NCBI GenBank assembly: GCA_012797915.1
Contig: JAAZOE010000362.1
Span: forward strand, 1-25,769
DNA: 25,769 bases
Direction of reading: 5' to 3'
Source: Candidatus Zixiibacteriota bacterium
Lineage (GTDB): Bacteria; Zixibacteria; MSB-5A5; GN15; JAAZOE01
The translations under genes and the position numbers were made by a program. The notes under the pieces are model-generated. The model saw nothing but the letters and a program-made list of their open reading frames with translations, was not told the DNA's origin and made no database searches. Shown one piece after another: positions 8,338 through 15,205 of the stretch; position 1 is the stretch's first letter, and each line of letters starts with the position of its first letter.

Positions 8338-9321
8338 ATGAATACGGCGAATCGTACAGAGACCGTGATCGTTCCGACCGAGGTTGCCTCGGAGCGGTTG
8401 GACCGCTACCTGTCGGCATTGACCGAACTGGAGTTGTCCCGGTCGCAGATTCAACGGCTGATCGACGACGGCTTGATTCTGGTCGACGATAAAGTCGTCC
8501 CCAAAAACTATCGCCTGCGGGGAGGGGAAAGCATTGTCATCACCATCCCTCCGCCGGAGGCCCCCGACGCATCACCGGAAAACATCCCGCTGAACATCAT
8601 CTATGAAGACGACTTCCTGGCGGTGATCGATAAACCGGCCGGCTTGGTGGTTCATCCGGCCCCCGGCAATCCTAGGCATACGCTGGTCAACGCCCTGTTG
8701 TATCACCTTAAACAGGTGGTCCCGGATGAAACCGGCCTGCGTCCGGGGATCATCCACCGGCTGGATAAAGACACTTCCGGTCTGCTGGTGGTGGCCAAAG
8801 ATGAAATCACCGCCCGAAATCTGCGGCAACAACTGGCGGACCGTCAGGTGACCAAGATCTACCGCGCGGTCATCTGCGGTCATATGCCGGAGAGGGACGG
8901 GGAGATCGACCTGCCGGTGGGGCGGTCGCTGAAAGACCGCACCAAGATGACGGTCACCCACCTGCATTCGCGAGAGGCGATTACCCGTTACACGGTGGTC
9001 AAGTCATACCGGTTGGTCGATCTGGTCGATGTCCATCTAGTGACCGGCCGGACCCATCAAATCCGCGTCCATTTCGCCCACCGGAATCATCCAGTGTTCG
9101 GCGACCCGGAATACGGCGGACGGCTCACCTGGCTGAAAGGGATCGATCCGGCCCGGCGGATCGAAGCTCGCAAACTGCTCGACCTGATCGACCGTCAGGC
9201 GCTCCATGCCGCCGCGTTGACCTTCATCCACCCGACATCCGGCAAAGAAATGACGTTCACCAGCGACCTGCCCGCAGACATGCAACGTTTGCTGGATTAT
9301 CTCGATTCCCGGGAAAAGTAA
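8338..9321 (+). CDS. rluD: RluD-family 23S rRNA pseudouridine synthase
   Basis: It isomerises uridines to pseudouridine in large-subunit rRNA. Counted from ATG 8338 the protein has 327 residues, like E. coli RluD (326). An S4 RNA-binding domain occupies about 17-75 (ERLDRYLSAL...SRSQIQRLIDDG), and the catalytic domain carries the invariant HRLDKDTSGLLV with nucleophile Asp at about 143. A later VTGRTHQIRVHF motif is also typical. The start is uncertain. GTG 8305 overlaps the rsmA stop by 4 nt and would add 11 residues; ATG 8338 gives the usual length but lacks a Shine-Dalgarno sequence. RluA, RluC and RluD share these motifs, so target specificity (E. coli U1911/1915/1917) is inferred from the S4 domain and length. 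It is the last gene of the operon, meeting a minus-strand gene 18 nt later. Confidence 0.92.
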   Translation: MNTANRTETVIVPTEVASERLDRYLSALTELELSRSQIQRLIDDGLILVDDKVVPKNYRLRGGESIVITIPPPEAPDASPENIPLNIIYEDDFLAVIDKPAGLVVHPAPGNPRHTLVNALLYHLKQVVPDETGLRPGIIHRLDKDTSGLLVVAKDEITARNLRQQLADRQVTKIYRAVICGHMPERDGEIDLPVGRSLKDRTKMTVTHLHSREAITRYTVVKSYRLVDLVDVHLVTGRTHQIRVHFAHRNHPVFGDPEYGGRLTWLKGIDPARRIEARKLLDLIDRQALHAAALTFIHPTSGKEMTFTSDLPADMQRLLDYLDSREK

Positions 9322-9341
9322 ATCGGTGCCCCGAACCGATT
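9321..9341. terminator. Two-way hairpin between convergent genes
   Basis: AATCGGT (9321-9327) and ACCGATT (9335-9341) can pair around a 7-nt loop. The hairpin spans the whole gap between rluD and the opposing methyltransferase and includes bases of both stop codons. There is no T-run on either side, so factor-independent termination is uncertain. Confidence 0.4.
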
Positions 9342-10164
9342 ATCCAATCTTCTGCAGGACAGGAATGAACCGCCAGGACCGGGGCTCGGTTGAGAACGGC
9401 ACGGAGGTGTCGAACGCCCCGAAGAGATCGACAATCTTGAATCTACCCGACAATTTAACCAGGGCCTTGAACGTCTGAAACGAACAGCGACGGTATCTAT
9501 CGGGAAATTCGTACCGGGTGACGCCGTCCGGGGTAGTCACGGTGAACGAGACGACGATATCATCCACCTCGGTCAAGGGGTCATACTGTTGGTTGTCGCC
9601 GCCCCAGTTAGTCTCGACGGTGATATCGCCTTTGGTGATTGTCCAGCTTTTTTCGACGATGGTCGTCTCGTCCTCGTAGAAATCGCGCGGATGGGCGGTC
9701 TCGATGATCAACACGCCTCGATCGACCAGCAGGTCGGCGGCGCAGTCGAAGAAATCGAGGATATCCTGATTGCTTTCCAGTTGGGCGAAAGATGCCAGCA
9801 GGAGATATCCCAGATCGTATTGTTTCCGTGATCGGAACGAGCGCATGTCGCCCTGCATGATTTCCGCCTGAAGCTGTTCCTTGGTGATCAGCCGACGGGC
9901 ATAGGCGGCCATCTGCGGTTCGAGGTCCAGGCCGTCGGCGATCAGCCGTCGCCGGGCCATCTCCCGGGTGTGGTAGGCGGGTCCACAGGCCAGTTCAATC
10001 GCTGAGGTTAACTTTCGCCCCAAGTGTTTCTGGGCCGCTTCGCATAGGAAATCGACCTCGGCCGGGACGTCGCGGTAGCTGAAGGCGATGTCGTAGATTT
10101 CCGGCAGGGTGTAGGTTTCGCGGATGCCGGGGTTGCGGATGATTCTAACTTTATTGGGATCCAT
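9340..10164 (-). CDS. Class I SAM-dependent methyltransferase, substrate unknown
   Basis: The product is 274 residues and cytosolic. The N-terminal part has the 'YDIAFSYRDVPAEVDFL' lead typical of small-molecule methyltransferases, then motif I at about 55-64 (AIELACGPAYHT, the SAM glycine loop), an acidic ribose-binding end of strand 2 (DGLDLEPQM), QGDMRSF (motif II) and a DLGYLLLASFAQLES region (motif IV). The C-terminal half (about 150-270) is a beta-rich substrate domain. Nothing visible fixes the acceptor. ATG 10164 lies inside the end of the upstream DUF1643 gene (14-nt overlap), so the two are probably translated together. No good ribosome binding site precedes it, which fits coupling. 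It ends tail-to-tail with rluD. Confidence 0.85.
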   Translation of the reverse strand: MDPNKVRIIRNPGIRETYTLPEIYDIAFSYRDVPAEVDFLCEAAQKHLGRKLTSAIELACGPAYHTREMARRRLIADGLDLEPQMAAYARRLITKEQLQAEIMQGDMRSFRSRKQYDLGYLLLASFAQLESNQDILDFFDCAADLLVDRGVLIIETAHPRDFYEDETTIVEKSWTITKGDITVETNWGGDNQQYDPLTEVDDIVVSFTVTTPDGVTRYEFPDRYRRCSFQTFKALVKLSGRFKIVDLFGAFDTSVPFSTEPRSWRFIPVLQKIG

Positions 10165-10654
10165 GGGGTTCGGGCCGCCAAATTTTCAACTGTTGATCGT
10201 TTCTGACATAAAGCGGATGCCGCGGATATCCCCGTTTGGTAGTACCAAGGCAGTATAACTCACTGAACATTGTGCGGACCAATTGGGCACGATTCAAATG
10301 ACCGCCTCGTATTCCCCAGGCGGCAACCGTTTTCGCGGCGGTACGGCCCAGCCGTTTCAACCATTTATCATTGTCAGGACCGACGGGATCGGCGCACGTC
10401 AATACCACTCTGGGATCAGTTGATCTATACGCGAATAGATTCAGCATGACCATGGCCTCAAATCCCCATGCCTGGGCAAACCCGCAACACCGTCGAACGG
10501 TTGGGTCATCGTTGGTCTCGTCAGCGGTGGATGGATTCAGGCCGATAAAGGCCACATATCCTCCGTTACGCTCACCGCCGGGAATTGACCATTGACGCCA
10601 GAGCGTATAACGATATCTTTGACAGGGGGAAAATATCGTTTCCCGTCGAATCAT
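10151..10654 (-). CDS. DUF1643 domain protein
   Basis: The product is 167 residues. The family signature is clear: a FIGLNPSTADETNDDPTVRR core near 37-56, followed by a Cys-Cys pair, then VMLNLFAYRSTDP, DNDKWL and a VAAWGIRG segment. The C-terminal part (LYCLGTTKRGYPRHPLYV) resembles the end of uracil-DNA glycosylase-like folds, where a G-T-K-x-G-x-P-x-HP pattern also occurs. That structural comparison is my inference, and no activity is established for the family. AAGGA 8 nt before ATG 10654 supports the start. It precedes and overlaps the methyltransferase gene by 14 nt. The surrounding DNA reads slightly poorer in GC than the operons on either side. DUF1643 genes are scattered among bacteria and phages, so lateral entry of the pair is possible. 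Confidence 0.82.
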   Translation of the reverse strand: MIRRETIFSPCQRYRYTLWRQWSIPGGERNGGYVAFIGLNPSTADETNDDPTVRRCCGFAQAWGFEAMVMLNLFAYRSTDPRVVLTCADPVGPDNDKWLKRLGRTAAKTVAAWGIRGGHLNRAQLVRTMFSELYCLGTTKRGYPRHPLYVRNDQQLKIWRPEPHGSQ

Positions 10655-10839
10655 CCTTGCCGTCCTTTGTGCTACCCGAGGATACGCCCGGCATCACCGA
10701 TGTACAGGAGAACAGACAATATCATAAGTTTCTCATAATGGTCTTCCCGTTCCGTCGGAAAATATCCCAGCCGATGTGGACATCCGCCAGGCACAACGAT
10801 GTCGGTCCGATATCTTGATTCCTCTAATCCCGGAAAGAG

Positions 10840-10871
10840 AATCCCGGCCGATGCGGGCATCGGCCGGGATT
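10840..10871 (-). terminator. 14-bp perfect hairpin after the M16 operon
   Basis: AATCCCGGCCGATG (10840-10853) and CATCGGCCGGGATT (10858-10871) form a flawless 14-bp stem with a 4-nt loop, 31 nt after the stop of the minus-strand M16 gene. Read on the minus strand, it is followed by TCTCTTTCC, a short pyrimidine-rich tract. It is the strongest hairpin noticed in the window and a good terminator candidate for the M16 pair. Confidence 0.6.
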
Positions 10872-10902
10872 GGTTTCCACAGAAGACTGTTCTGCCGCCC
10901 GG

Positions 10903-12345
10903 CTATTCGGTGACCGGTTCGGTCAATTGAATGGTGGTCACCTTGCCGAACTCATCCATCGGTTTTTCGAAACCGGCCGGGTTGCCGACGATCACGAACG
11001 ACAGGTTCTCCGGCTTGAGGTAGGTCTTGGCCACCCGCAGGATATCCTCTTTTGTAATCTTGCGGATGTTGTCGAGATATTGGTGCAGCAGGTCCGGAGG
11101 ACGGTTGTCGAATTCCAGCGACATCAACTGGCCGACGATCTGCGCCGGGGTGGCGAAGTTGAAGATGTACCGGTTGATGTAGCTGTCCTTGGCGTCGTTC
11201 AGTTCCTCATCGCTGACCGGTTCCGTCCGGATACGGTTGACCTCGTCGACCATGAGCCGGACCGCCTTGTACGCCGTCGATGACTTGGTCTGGCAATCGG
11301 CGTTGAACGTTCCCAAATCACGTCCGTCGGTGAAATAACTGCTGCCGGCGTGGTAGGCCAGCCCCTCATCCGAACGCACCTTGCTGGTGATGCGGGAGGT
11401 GAACGATCCGCCGCCGAGGATGTAGTTCATGACGCCGACGGCATACCGGTCGGGATTGTCCCGGTCGATGCCGAGATGTCCGAAGCGGATGTTGGCCTGA
11501 TTGATGTCTTTGAAGACCTCGTACACGCCCGGCCTGGGGGTGTTGTCCACTTTGGGGATCTCGGGCAGGACGATTTCCTTCTTTTTCCAGTCGCCGAAAT
11601 ACTTATTCAGCAGAGTTTTCAGCTGGGCCGGATCGAAATCGCCGGTGATGCCGAGCATGAGGTTATTGGGCGCGAAGAAGGCGTCATAGTAGGCGGCCAG
11701 GTCGATCCGGGTGATCGGTTTGACAAAACTCCACTCGATAACCCGGCCGGAAGGATGATCGCCGTACAGCAGGTGGTTGAATTCCCGACCGGTGATGCCG
11801 CCGGGGTTGTCGTTGCGGCGACGGATATCCGTCCTTATCTGTTCCTTGGCCAGGTCCAGCTTGTCATCGGGAAAAGCCGGGTTGCGCAGAAGGTCGGCCA
11901 TAAGGCGCAGGCCCAGGTCGATATCCTTGGCCATGACATCCAGCGATGCCCGGGCATTATCGTATCCGGGGCGAATTTCGATCATACCGCCGATCGACTC
12001 CAGAATGGCGTTGAGGGAATCGACCGGCATGGTGGTGCTTCCGCCCGAGCGCATCACGGTGGCGGCCAGGCCGGGAATGGCCATCTTCTCCAGCGGCACG
12101 TAGGCGTCGCCGCAGTGAATCATGGCGCTGACGGAGAACAGCGGCAGGCGGTGATCCGGCATGGAGTAGACGATGATGCCGTTGTCAAGCACCTCCCGCT
12201 GGACGTCCTTCCCCACCTCGGGGATCGACCATTTGATTTCGGGGCCTTTGAGACCGGCCGCGATCTGGGACCCCTTGGAGACGGGGGCCGCGACGGCCGC
12301 CGCGGTCAGGGCCACAACGAGTATGGTGATACACAGTTTTTTCAT
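10903..12345 (-). CDS. M16 peptidase, non-catalytic subunit (secreted)
   Basis: The product is 480 residues with a signal peptide at 1-20 (MKKLCITILVVALTAAAVAA), so it works outside the cytoplasm. It has the M16 two-domain fold. Where the zinc motif HxxEH should be, the sequence reads LAATV (93-97, in PGLAATVMRSGG), so zinc binding and catalysis are lost. It keeps the GGGSFTSRITSKVRSDEGLAY region of the second domain, whose Arg/Tyr pair recognises substrate in M16B partners. This is the pattern of inactive subunits in heterodimeric M16B proteases such as MPP alpha. The start ATG 12345 is set by AGGGAG (12355-12360 in plus coordinates, 9 nt away); an ATG six codons upstream would spoil the signal peptide. 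The gene begins 14 nt after the stop of the catalytic subunit, so the two are surely co-expressed. Confidence 0.92.
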   Translation of the reverse strand: MKKLCITILVVALTAAAVAAPVSKGSQIAAGLKGPEIKWSIPEVGKDVQREVLDNGIIVYSMPDHRLPLFSVSAMIHCGDAYVPLEKMAIPGLAATVMRSGGSTTMPVDSLNAILESIGGMIEIRPGYDNARASLDVMAKDIDLGLRLMADLLRNPAFPDDKLDLAKEQIRTDIRRRNDNPGGITGREFNHLLYGDHPSGRVIEWSFVKPITRIDLAAYYDAFFAPNNLMLGITGDFDPAQLKTLLNKYFGDWKKKEIVLPEIPKVDNTPRPGVYEVFKDINQANIRFGHLGIDRDNPDRYAVGVMNYILGGGSFTSRITSKVRSDEGLAYHAGSSYFTDGRDLGTFNADCQTKSSTAYKAVRLMVDEVNRIRTEPVSDEELNDAKDSYINRYIFNFATPAQIVGQLMSLEFDNRPPDLLHQYLDNIRKITKEDILRVAKTYLKPENLSFVIVGNPAGFEKPMDEFGKVTTIQLTEPVTE

Positions 12346-12354
12346 GGTTGGCGT

Positions 12355-12360
12355 CTCCCT
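12355..12360 (-). promoter_or_regulatory. Ribosome binding site of the inactive M16 subunit
   Basis: AGGGAG on the minus strand, 9 nt before ATG 12345. It touches the TGA stop (12360-12362) of the catalytic subunit gene, so ribosomes ending on one gene sit next to the next start: translational coupling that should keep the two subunits in step. Confidence 0.55.
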
Positions 12361-13904
12361 CACTTGCCCGGCCGGTCGCCGGGTCCCCCGGGACGGCCAG
12401 GGCCGCCGGCCGGCTTGGCGCCGTCGGCGCTGACCAGGGTGGCGATGGTTCGGTTGGACTTGGTGAAATACTGGTTGGCCACGCGCAAAATATCTTCGGG
12501 CGTGACCTTCTTGTATTCATCGCGATAGTCGATCAGGTAATGCCAGTTGCCGGCCATCGCTTCCATGTTCCCCAGCTGGAAGGCCAGGCCGATGTTGGAG
12601 GACAGGCTGCGCACGAAATCGGCGTCGGCCTGCGTGCGGACCTTGTCGATTTCCCACGCCTGCACCGGTTCGGTCTTGAGCCGGTCGATTTCCGCCAGGG
12701 TTGCCTCCATCACCTCATCCACCGAATGCTGACCCATCGGGGTGATGTTGCAGGTAAACAGCTCGGGATACCGCGACATGGAGATACCGGCCGAAACCCG
12801 GCCCAGTTTCTTTTCCATGATGTTTTTGTACAGCCGGGAAGTCCGTCCCTTCGACAGGATATCGGAGAGAACGTCCAGCGCGGCGACATCGGGGTGGCCG
12901 ATTCCGGGCATATGCCAGCCGATCAGGGCCGACGGTTTGGCGTCGTATTCCACCTCCACCCGGCGTTCCCCCTTCTGCGGGGCGTCCTCGGTGAACACCT
13001 GCCGGGGAGTCGGACGGGCCGGAATGGCGCCGAAATATTTCTCGCAGACGGCGAAAACCTCTTCCGGTTTGACGTCGCCGACCACGACGGCGATGGCGTT
13101 GGAGGGGTGGTAATAGGTATGGAAATACTCCTGCATATCGGCCAGACGATAGTTTTCTATATCGGACGCCCATCCGACCACGCTCCAGTGGTACGGCGAG
13201 GCCCAGCAGGCGGTGGCGTTTAAGGCTTCACTCAGGGTCCGCATCGGCTGGTTCTCGGTGGTCAGACGGCGTTCCTCACGGATAACGTCCCGCTCGGAAT
13301 AGAACTCGCGGAACACCAGATTGGCCATCCGGTCCGATTCCATGAAGGCCCACAGCTCCAGCCGATTAGACGGCAGCGACAGGAAATACTGAGTGCCGTC
13401 GTTGCCGGTGGAGGCGTTCAGGCCGTTGCCGCCGTTTTTCAGATAGGTCTCCCAGAGTTCATCCTTGATGATATATTTGGCCTGTTCGGCCTGCACGGCG
13501 GCGATTTCTTCCCGCAACGCCTTGGCCCGCTCCTCGCTGCCGCCGCGGAGCGGACTGCGCAGTTTCGCCTTCTCCGCCTCCAGCAACACGCCCAGCGAGT
13601 CGATCTTTTTCATCAGGGGCACTTCCGCCTCGTAATTGGAGGTGCCGAAAATCCTGGTCCCCTTGAACAGCATGTGCTCCAAAAAGTGGGAAATCCCCGT
13701 GATGCCGTTGTGTTCGTCGACGGCGCCCACCTTGAAACGGATATAGGTGGACATCACCGGGGCGATATGGTTCTCCACGACCAGGATGCGCATGCCGTTG
13801 GAGAGGGTCTTCTCCTTGACATCGAGTTGAATCTCGCCGGCGGCCAAGGCCGCTTGTGCCGTTATCAGCAAACCGACGGCGAGAAGGCAGATGAGTCGTC
13901 TCAC
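12360..13904 (-). CDS. M16 zinc peptidase, catalytic subunit (secreted)
   Basis: The product is 514 residues. Starting at GTG 13904, a signal peptide spans about 1-22 (RRLICLLAVGLLITAQAALA). The inverted zinc motif HFLEH is at 73-77, and the third ligand is most likely E204 in YSERDVIREE. The gap between H77 and E204 is 126 residues, against 76 in the family, because a charged helical insert (about 100-150, KAKLRSPLRGGSEERAKALR and onward) is present. Other family marks are NASTGNDGTQYF and the second-domain region beginning DVLSDILSKGRTSRLY. The tail is Gly/Pro-rich (PAGGPGRPGGPGDRPGK). Such peptidases degrade small peptides or presequence-like substrates in the periplasm. The partner gene immediately downstream lacks the zinc motif, so a heterodimer is expected. 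A 56-codon upstream extension with an ATG was rejected because AAGGAGG precedes the GTG. Confidence 0.93.
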   Translation of the reverse strand: MRRLICLLAVGLLITAQAALAAGEIQLDVKEKTLSNGMRILVVENHIAPVMSTYIRFKVGAVDEHNGITGISHFLEHMLFKGTRIFGTSNYEAEVPLMKKIDSLGVLLEAEKAKLRSPLRGGSEERAKALREEIAAVQAEQAKYIIKDELWETYLKNGGNGLNASTGNDGTQYFLSLPSNRLELWAFMESDRMANLVFREFYSERDVIREERRLTTENQPMRTLSEALNATACWASPYHWSVVGWASDIENYRLADMQEYFHTYYHPSNAIAVVVGDVKPEEVFAVCEKYFGAIPARPTPRQVFTEDAPQKGERRVEVEYDAKPSALIGWHMPGIGHPDVAALDVLSDILSKGRTSRLYKNIMEKKLGRVSAGISMSRYPELFTCNITPMGQHSVDEVMEATLAEIDRLKTEPVQAWEIDKVRTQADADFVRSLSSNIGLAFQLGNMEAMAGNWHYLIDYRDEYKKVTPEDILRVANQYFTKSNRTIATLVSADGAKPAGGPGRPGGPGDRPGK

Positions 13905-13909
13905 ACGTT

Positions 13910-13916
13910 CCTCCTT
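13910..13916 (-). promoter_or_regulatory. Consensus Shine-Dalgarno that fixes the GTG start at 13904
   Basis: AAGGAGG on the minus strand lies 5 nt ahead of GTG 13904, the best Shine-Dalgarno seen in the window. It decides in favour of a GTG start placed directly before the signal peptide. Confidence 0.7.
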
Positions 13917-13947
13917 AACTTGGGCATACCGGATGTCCGTGGAGCTC

Positions 13948-13974
13948 AATATATCATCTCGGCGGGCGGAGCAA
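13948..13974 (-). promoter_or_regulatory. Possible promoter of the M16 pair
   Basis: On the minus strand, TATATT (13953-13948, 5/6) is preceded after 15 nt by TTGCTC (13974-13969, 3/6). The -35 is weak and the spacer short. Start of transcription would be near 13941, about 37 nt before the GTG. Confidence 0.35.
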
Positions 13975-14073
13975 AAGGGCAAAGATGACGTCCGGTTCGG
14001 CCAACGAGTTTTCATCCATCGGCCATTGATACGGCGGAGGACACGGATTTTTGGATCCCGGGCGGTGTTCAAC

Positions 14074-14102
14074 TTGACTTTGACTTTCCACAGCCCTACC
14101 TT
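14074..14102 (+). promoter_or_regulatory. Possible promoter of purM
   Basis: TTGACT (14074-14079, 5/6), 17 nt, then a weak TACCTT (14097-14102). A second TTGACT follows at 14080-14085. Transcription would begin only a few bases before ATG 14113, leaving almost no leader, in line with the absence of a Shine-Dalgarno there. Confidence 0.35.
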
Positions 14103-14112
14103 GGCCCTGCAT

Positions 14113-15153
14113 ATGGAAAAAGGGAAAAGACTCGATTACGCATCCGCCGGAGTGAGTCTCAAGGCGGCCGATCAGGTTGTGGAGAGGATTAAGGCCCAAG
14201 CCCGTTCCACGTTCAACGCCAACGTCTTATCCGATATTGGCCTGTTTGGAGGGCTTTTCCGGGTGCCGACCGACCGGTTCAAGGAACCGGTCCTGGTCGC
14301 CTCGACCGACAGCGTCGGAACCAAGGTCAAACTGGCTTTCATGTCGGGGATTCATAACACGGTCGGCCAGGATATCGTCAATCACTGTGTCAACGACATC
14401 CTTGTCCAGGGAGCCACACCGCTGTTTTTCCTCGATTATGTCGGGATCGGCAAACTGATACCGGAGGTCATGGCGGAAATCATCGCCGGACTGGCTCAGG
14501 CCTGCCGGGAAAACGGGGCGGCCCTTCTGGGGGGGGAAACGGCCGAACTGCCTGGGTTCTACGCCGAAGGAGAATATGACCTGGTCGGAACCATCGTGGG
14601 CATCGTCGATAGGGAAAAAATCATCAACGGTTCGGCCATCGCCGCTGGAGATGTGGTCATCGGCCTGCCATCGGTCGGACTGCATACCAACGGATACTCC
14701 CTGGCGCGGAAAATCTGTTTCGACCTGGCCGGGTTGTCCTTCCACGACCGGGTCGATGCAATCGGCAACGAGATCGGGCCGGAGTTGATGACCGTCCATG
14801 AAAGTTATTTGCACCCGATCGAGGCCCTCTTGACCGAAATGCAACCGTCTGGGATGGCCCATATCACCGGCAGCGGCATACCGGGCAACCTCATCCGGAT
14901 CATCCCCCAGAACCTGAAGGCGGTGGTTTCCCGCGGGAGTTGGCCGGGGCTGCCGATTTTCGATTTCCTTCAGAAAACCGGTTCGGTGGCCGACACCGAT
15001 ATGTATGACGCCTTTAACATGGGGATTGGGTATATCGTTGTCGTCCGGGAAGATCAAGCCAAACGGGCGATGGAAATCCTGGCGGCCTGCAACCAACCAG
15101 CGTATCGGATCGGGCGTATCGAACCGGGGGCGCGGGCGGTCGAGATTGTCTGA
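14113..15153 (+). CDS. purM: Phosphoribosylformylglycinamidine cyclo-ligase (AIR synthetase)
   Basis: It closes the imidazole ring of formylglycinamidine ribonucleotide to AIR with ATP, step five of purine synthesis, in the cytosol. The 346-residue length is the family norm (E. coli 345). Family blocks in order are DYASAGVSLKAADQ, STDSVGTKVKLA, GQDIVNHCVNDILVQGA, ALLGGETAELPGFYAEGEYDL, GLPSVGLHTNGYSLARKI, HITGSGIPGNLIRIIP and YDAFNMGIGYIVVV. The start at ATG 14113 gives MEKGKRLDYASAG; the frame is open 74 codons farther upstream, but this would run into the divergent M16 promoter region. There is no visible Shine-Dalgarno. No other pur gene is next to it; it heads a run with gpmI and lnt and is divergent from the M16 pair. 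Confidence 0.97.
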   Translation: MEKGKRLDYASAGVSLKAADQVVERIKAQARSTFNANVLSDIGLFGGLFRVPTDRFKEPVLVASTDSVGTKVKLAFMSGIHNTVGQDIVNHCVNDILVQGATPLFFLDYVGIGKLIPEVMAEIIAGLAQACRENGAALLGGETAELPGFYAEGEYDLVGTIVGIVDREKIINGSAIAAGDVVIGLPSVGLHTNGYSLARKICFDLAGLSFHDRVDAIGNEIGPELMTVHESYLHPIEALLTEMQPSGMAHITGSGIPGNLIRIIPQNLKAVVSRGSWPGLPIFDFLQKTGSVADTDMYDAFNMGIGYIVVVREDQAKRAMEILAACNQPAYRIGRIEPGARAVEIV

Positions 15154-15160
15154 ACCGGAA

Positions 15161-15200
15161 GGCGATTATCGCCTGATCATCCCCTTTCACTGCGTATAAG
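15161..15200 (+). promoter_or_regulatory. Palindrome and -10-like element before gpmI
   Basis: GGCGATTATCGCC (15161-15173) is a perfect 6+1+6 palindrome, followed at once by TGATCA (15174-15179), also a palindrome. TATAAG (15195-15200) resembles a -10 box and stands 5 nt before ATG 15206. There is no matching -35, so an activator or repressor at the palindrome would be a natural addition. A leaderless gpmI transcript is a possible reading. Confidence 0.3.
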
Positions 15201-15205
15201 CATAT

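Noticed and set aside
10672..10860. Small minus-strand ORF of 62 codons, beginning MPASAGILFPGLEE, and a 77-codon plus-strand ORF at 10585-10818
   Set aside because: The first begins inside the palindromic hairpin and has no RBS; the second overlaps the start of the DUF1643 gene. Neither resembles a known protein.
11350..12528. A 392-codon plus-strand frame opposite the inactive M16 gene
   Set aside because: The minus-strand M16 sequence has signal peptide, RBS and family motifs. The plus-strand peptide shows only repeated Gly/Val/Asp from reversed codons.
13891..14112. 74-codon N-terminal extension of purM
   Set aside because: It would cover the divergent M16 start and promoter, and the extended peptide does not look like PurM, whose family begins near residue 14113.
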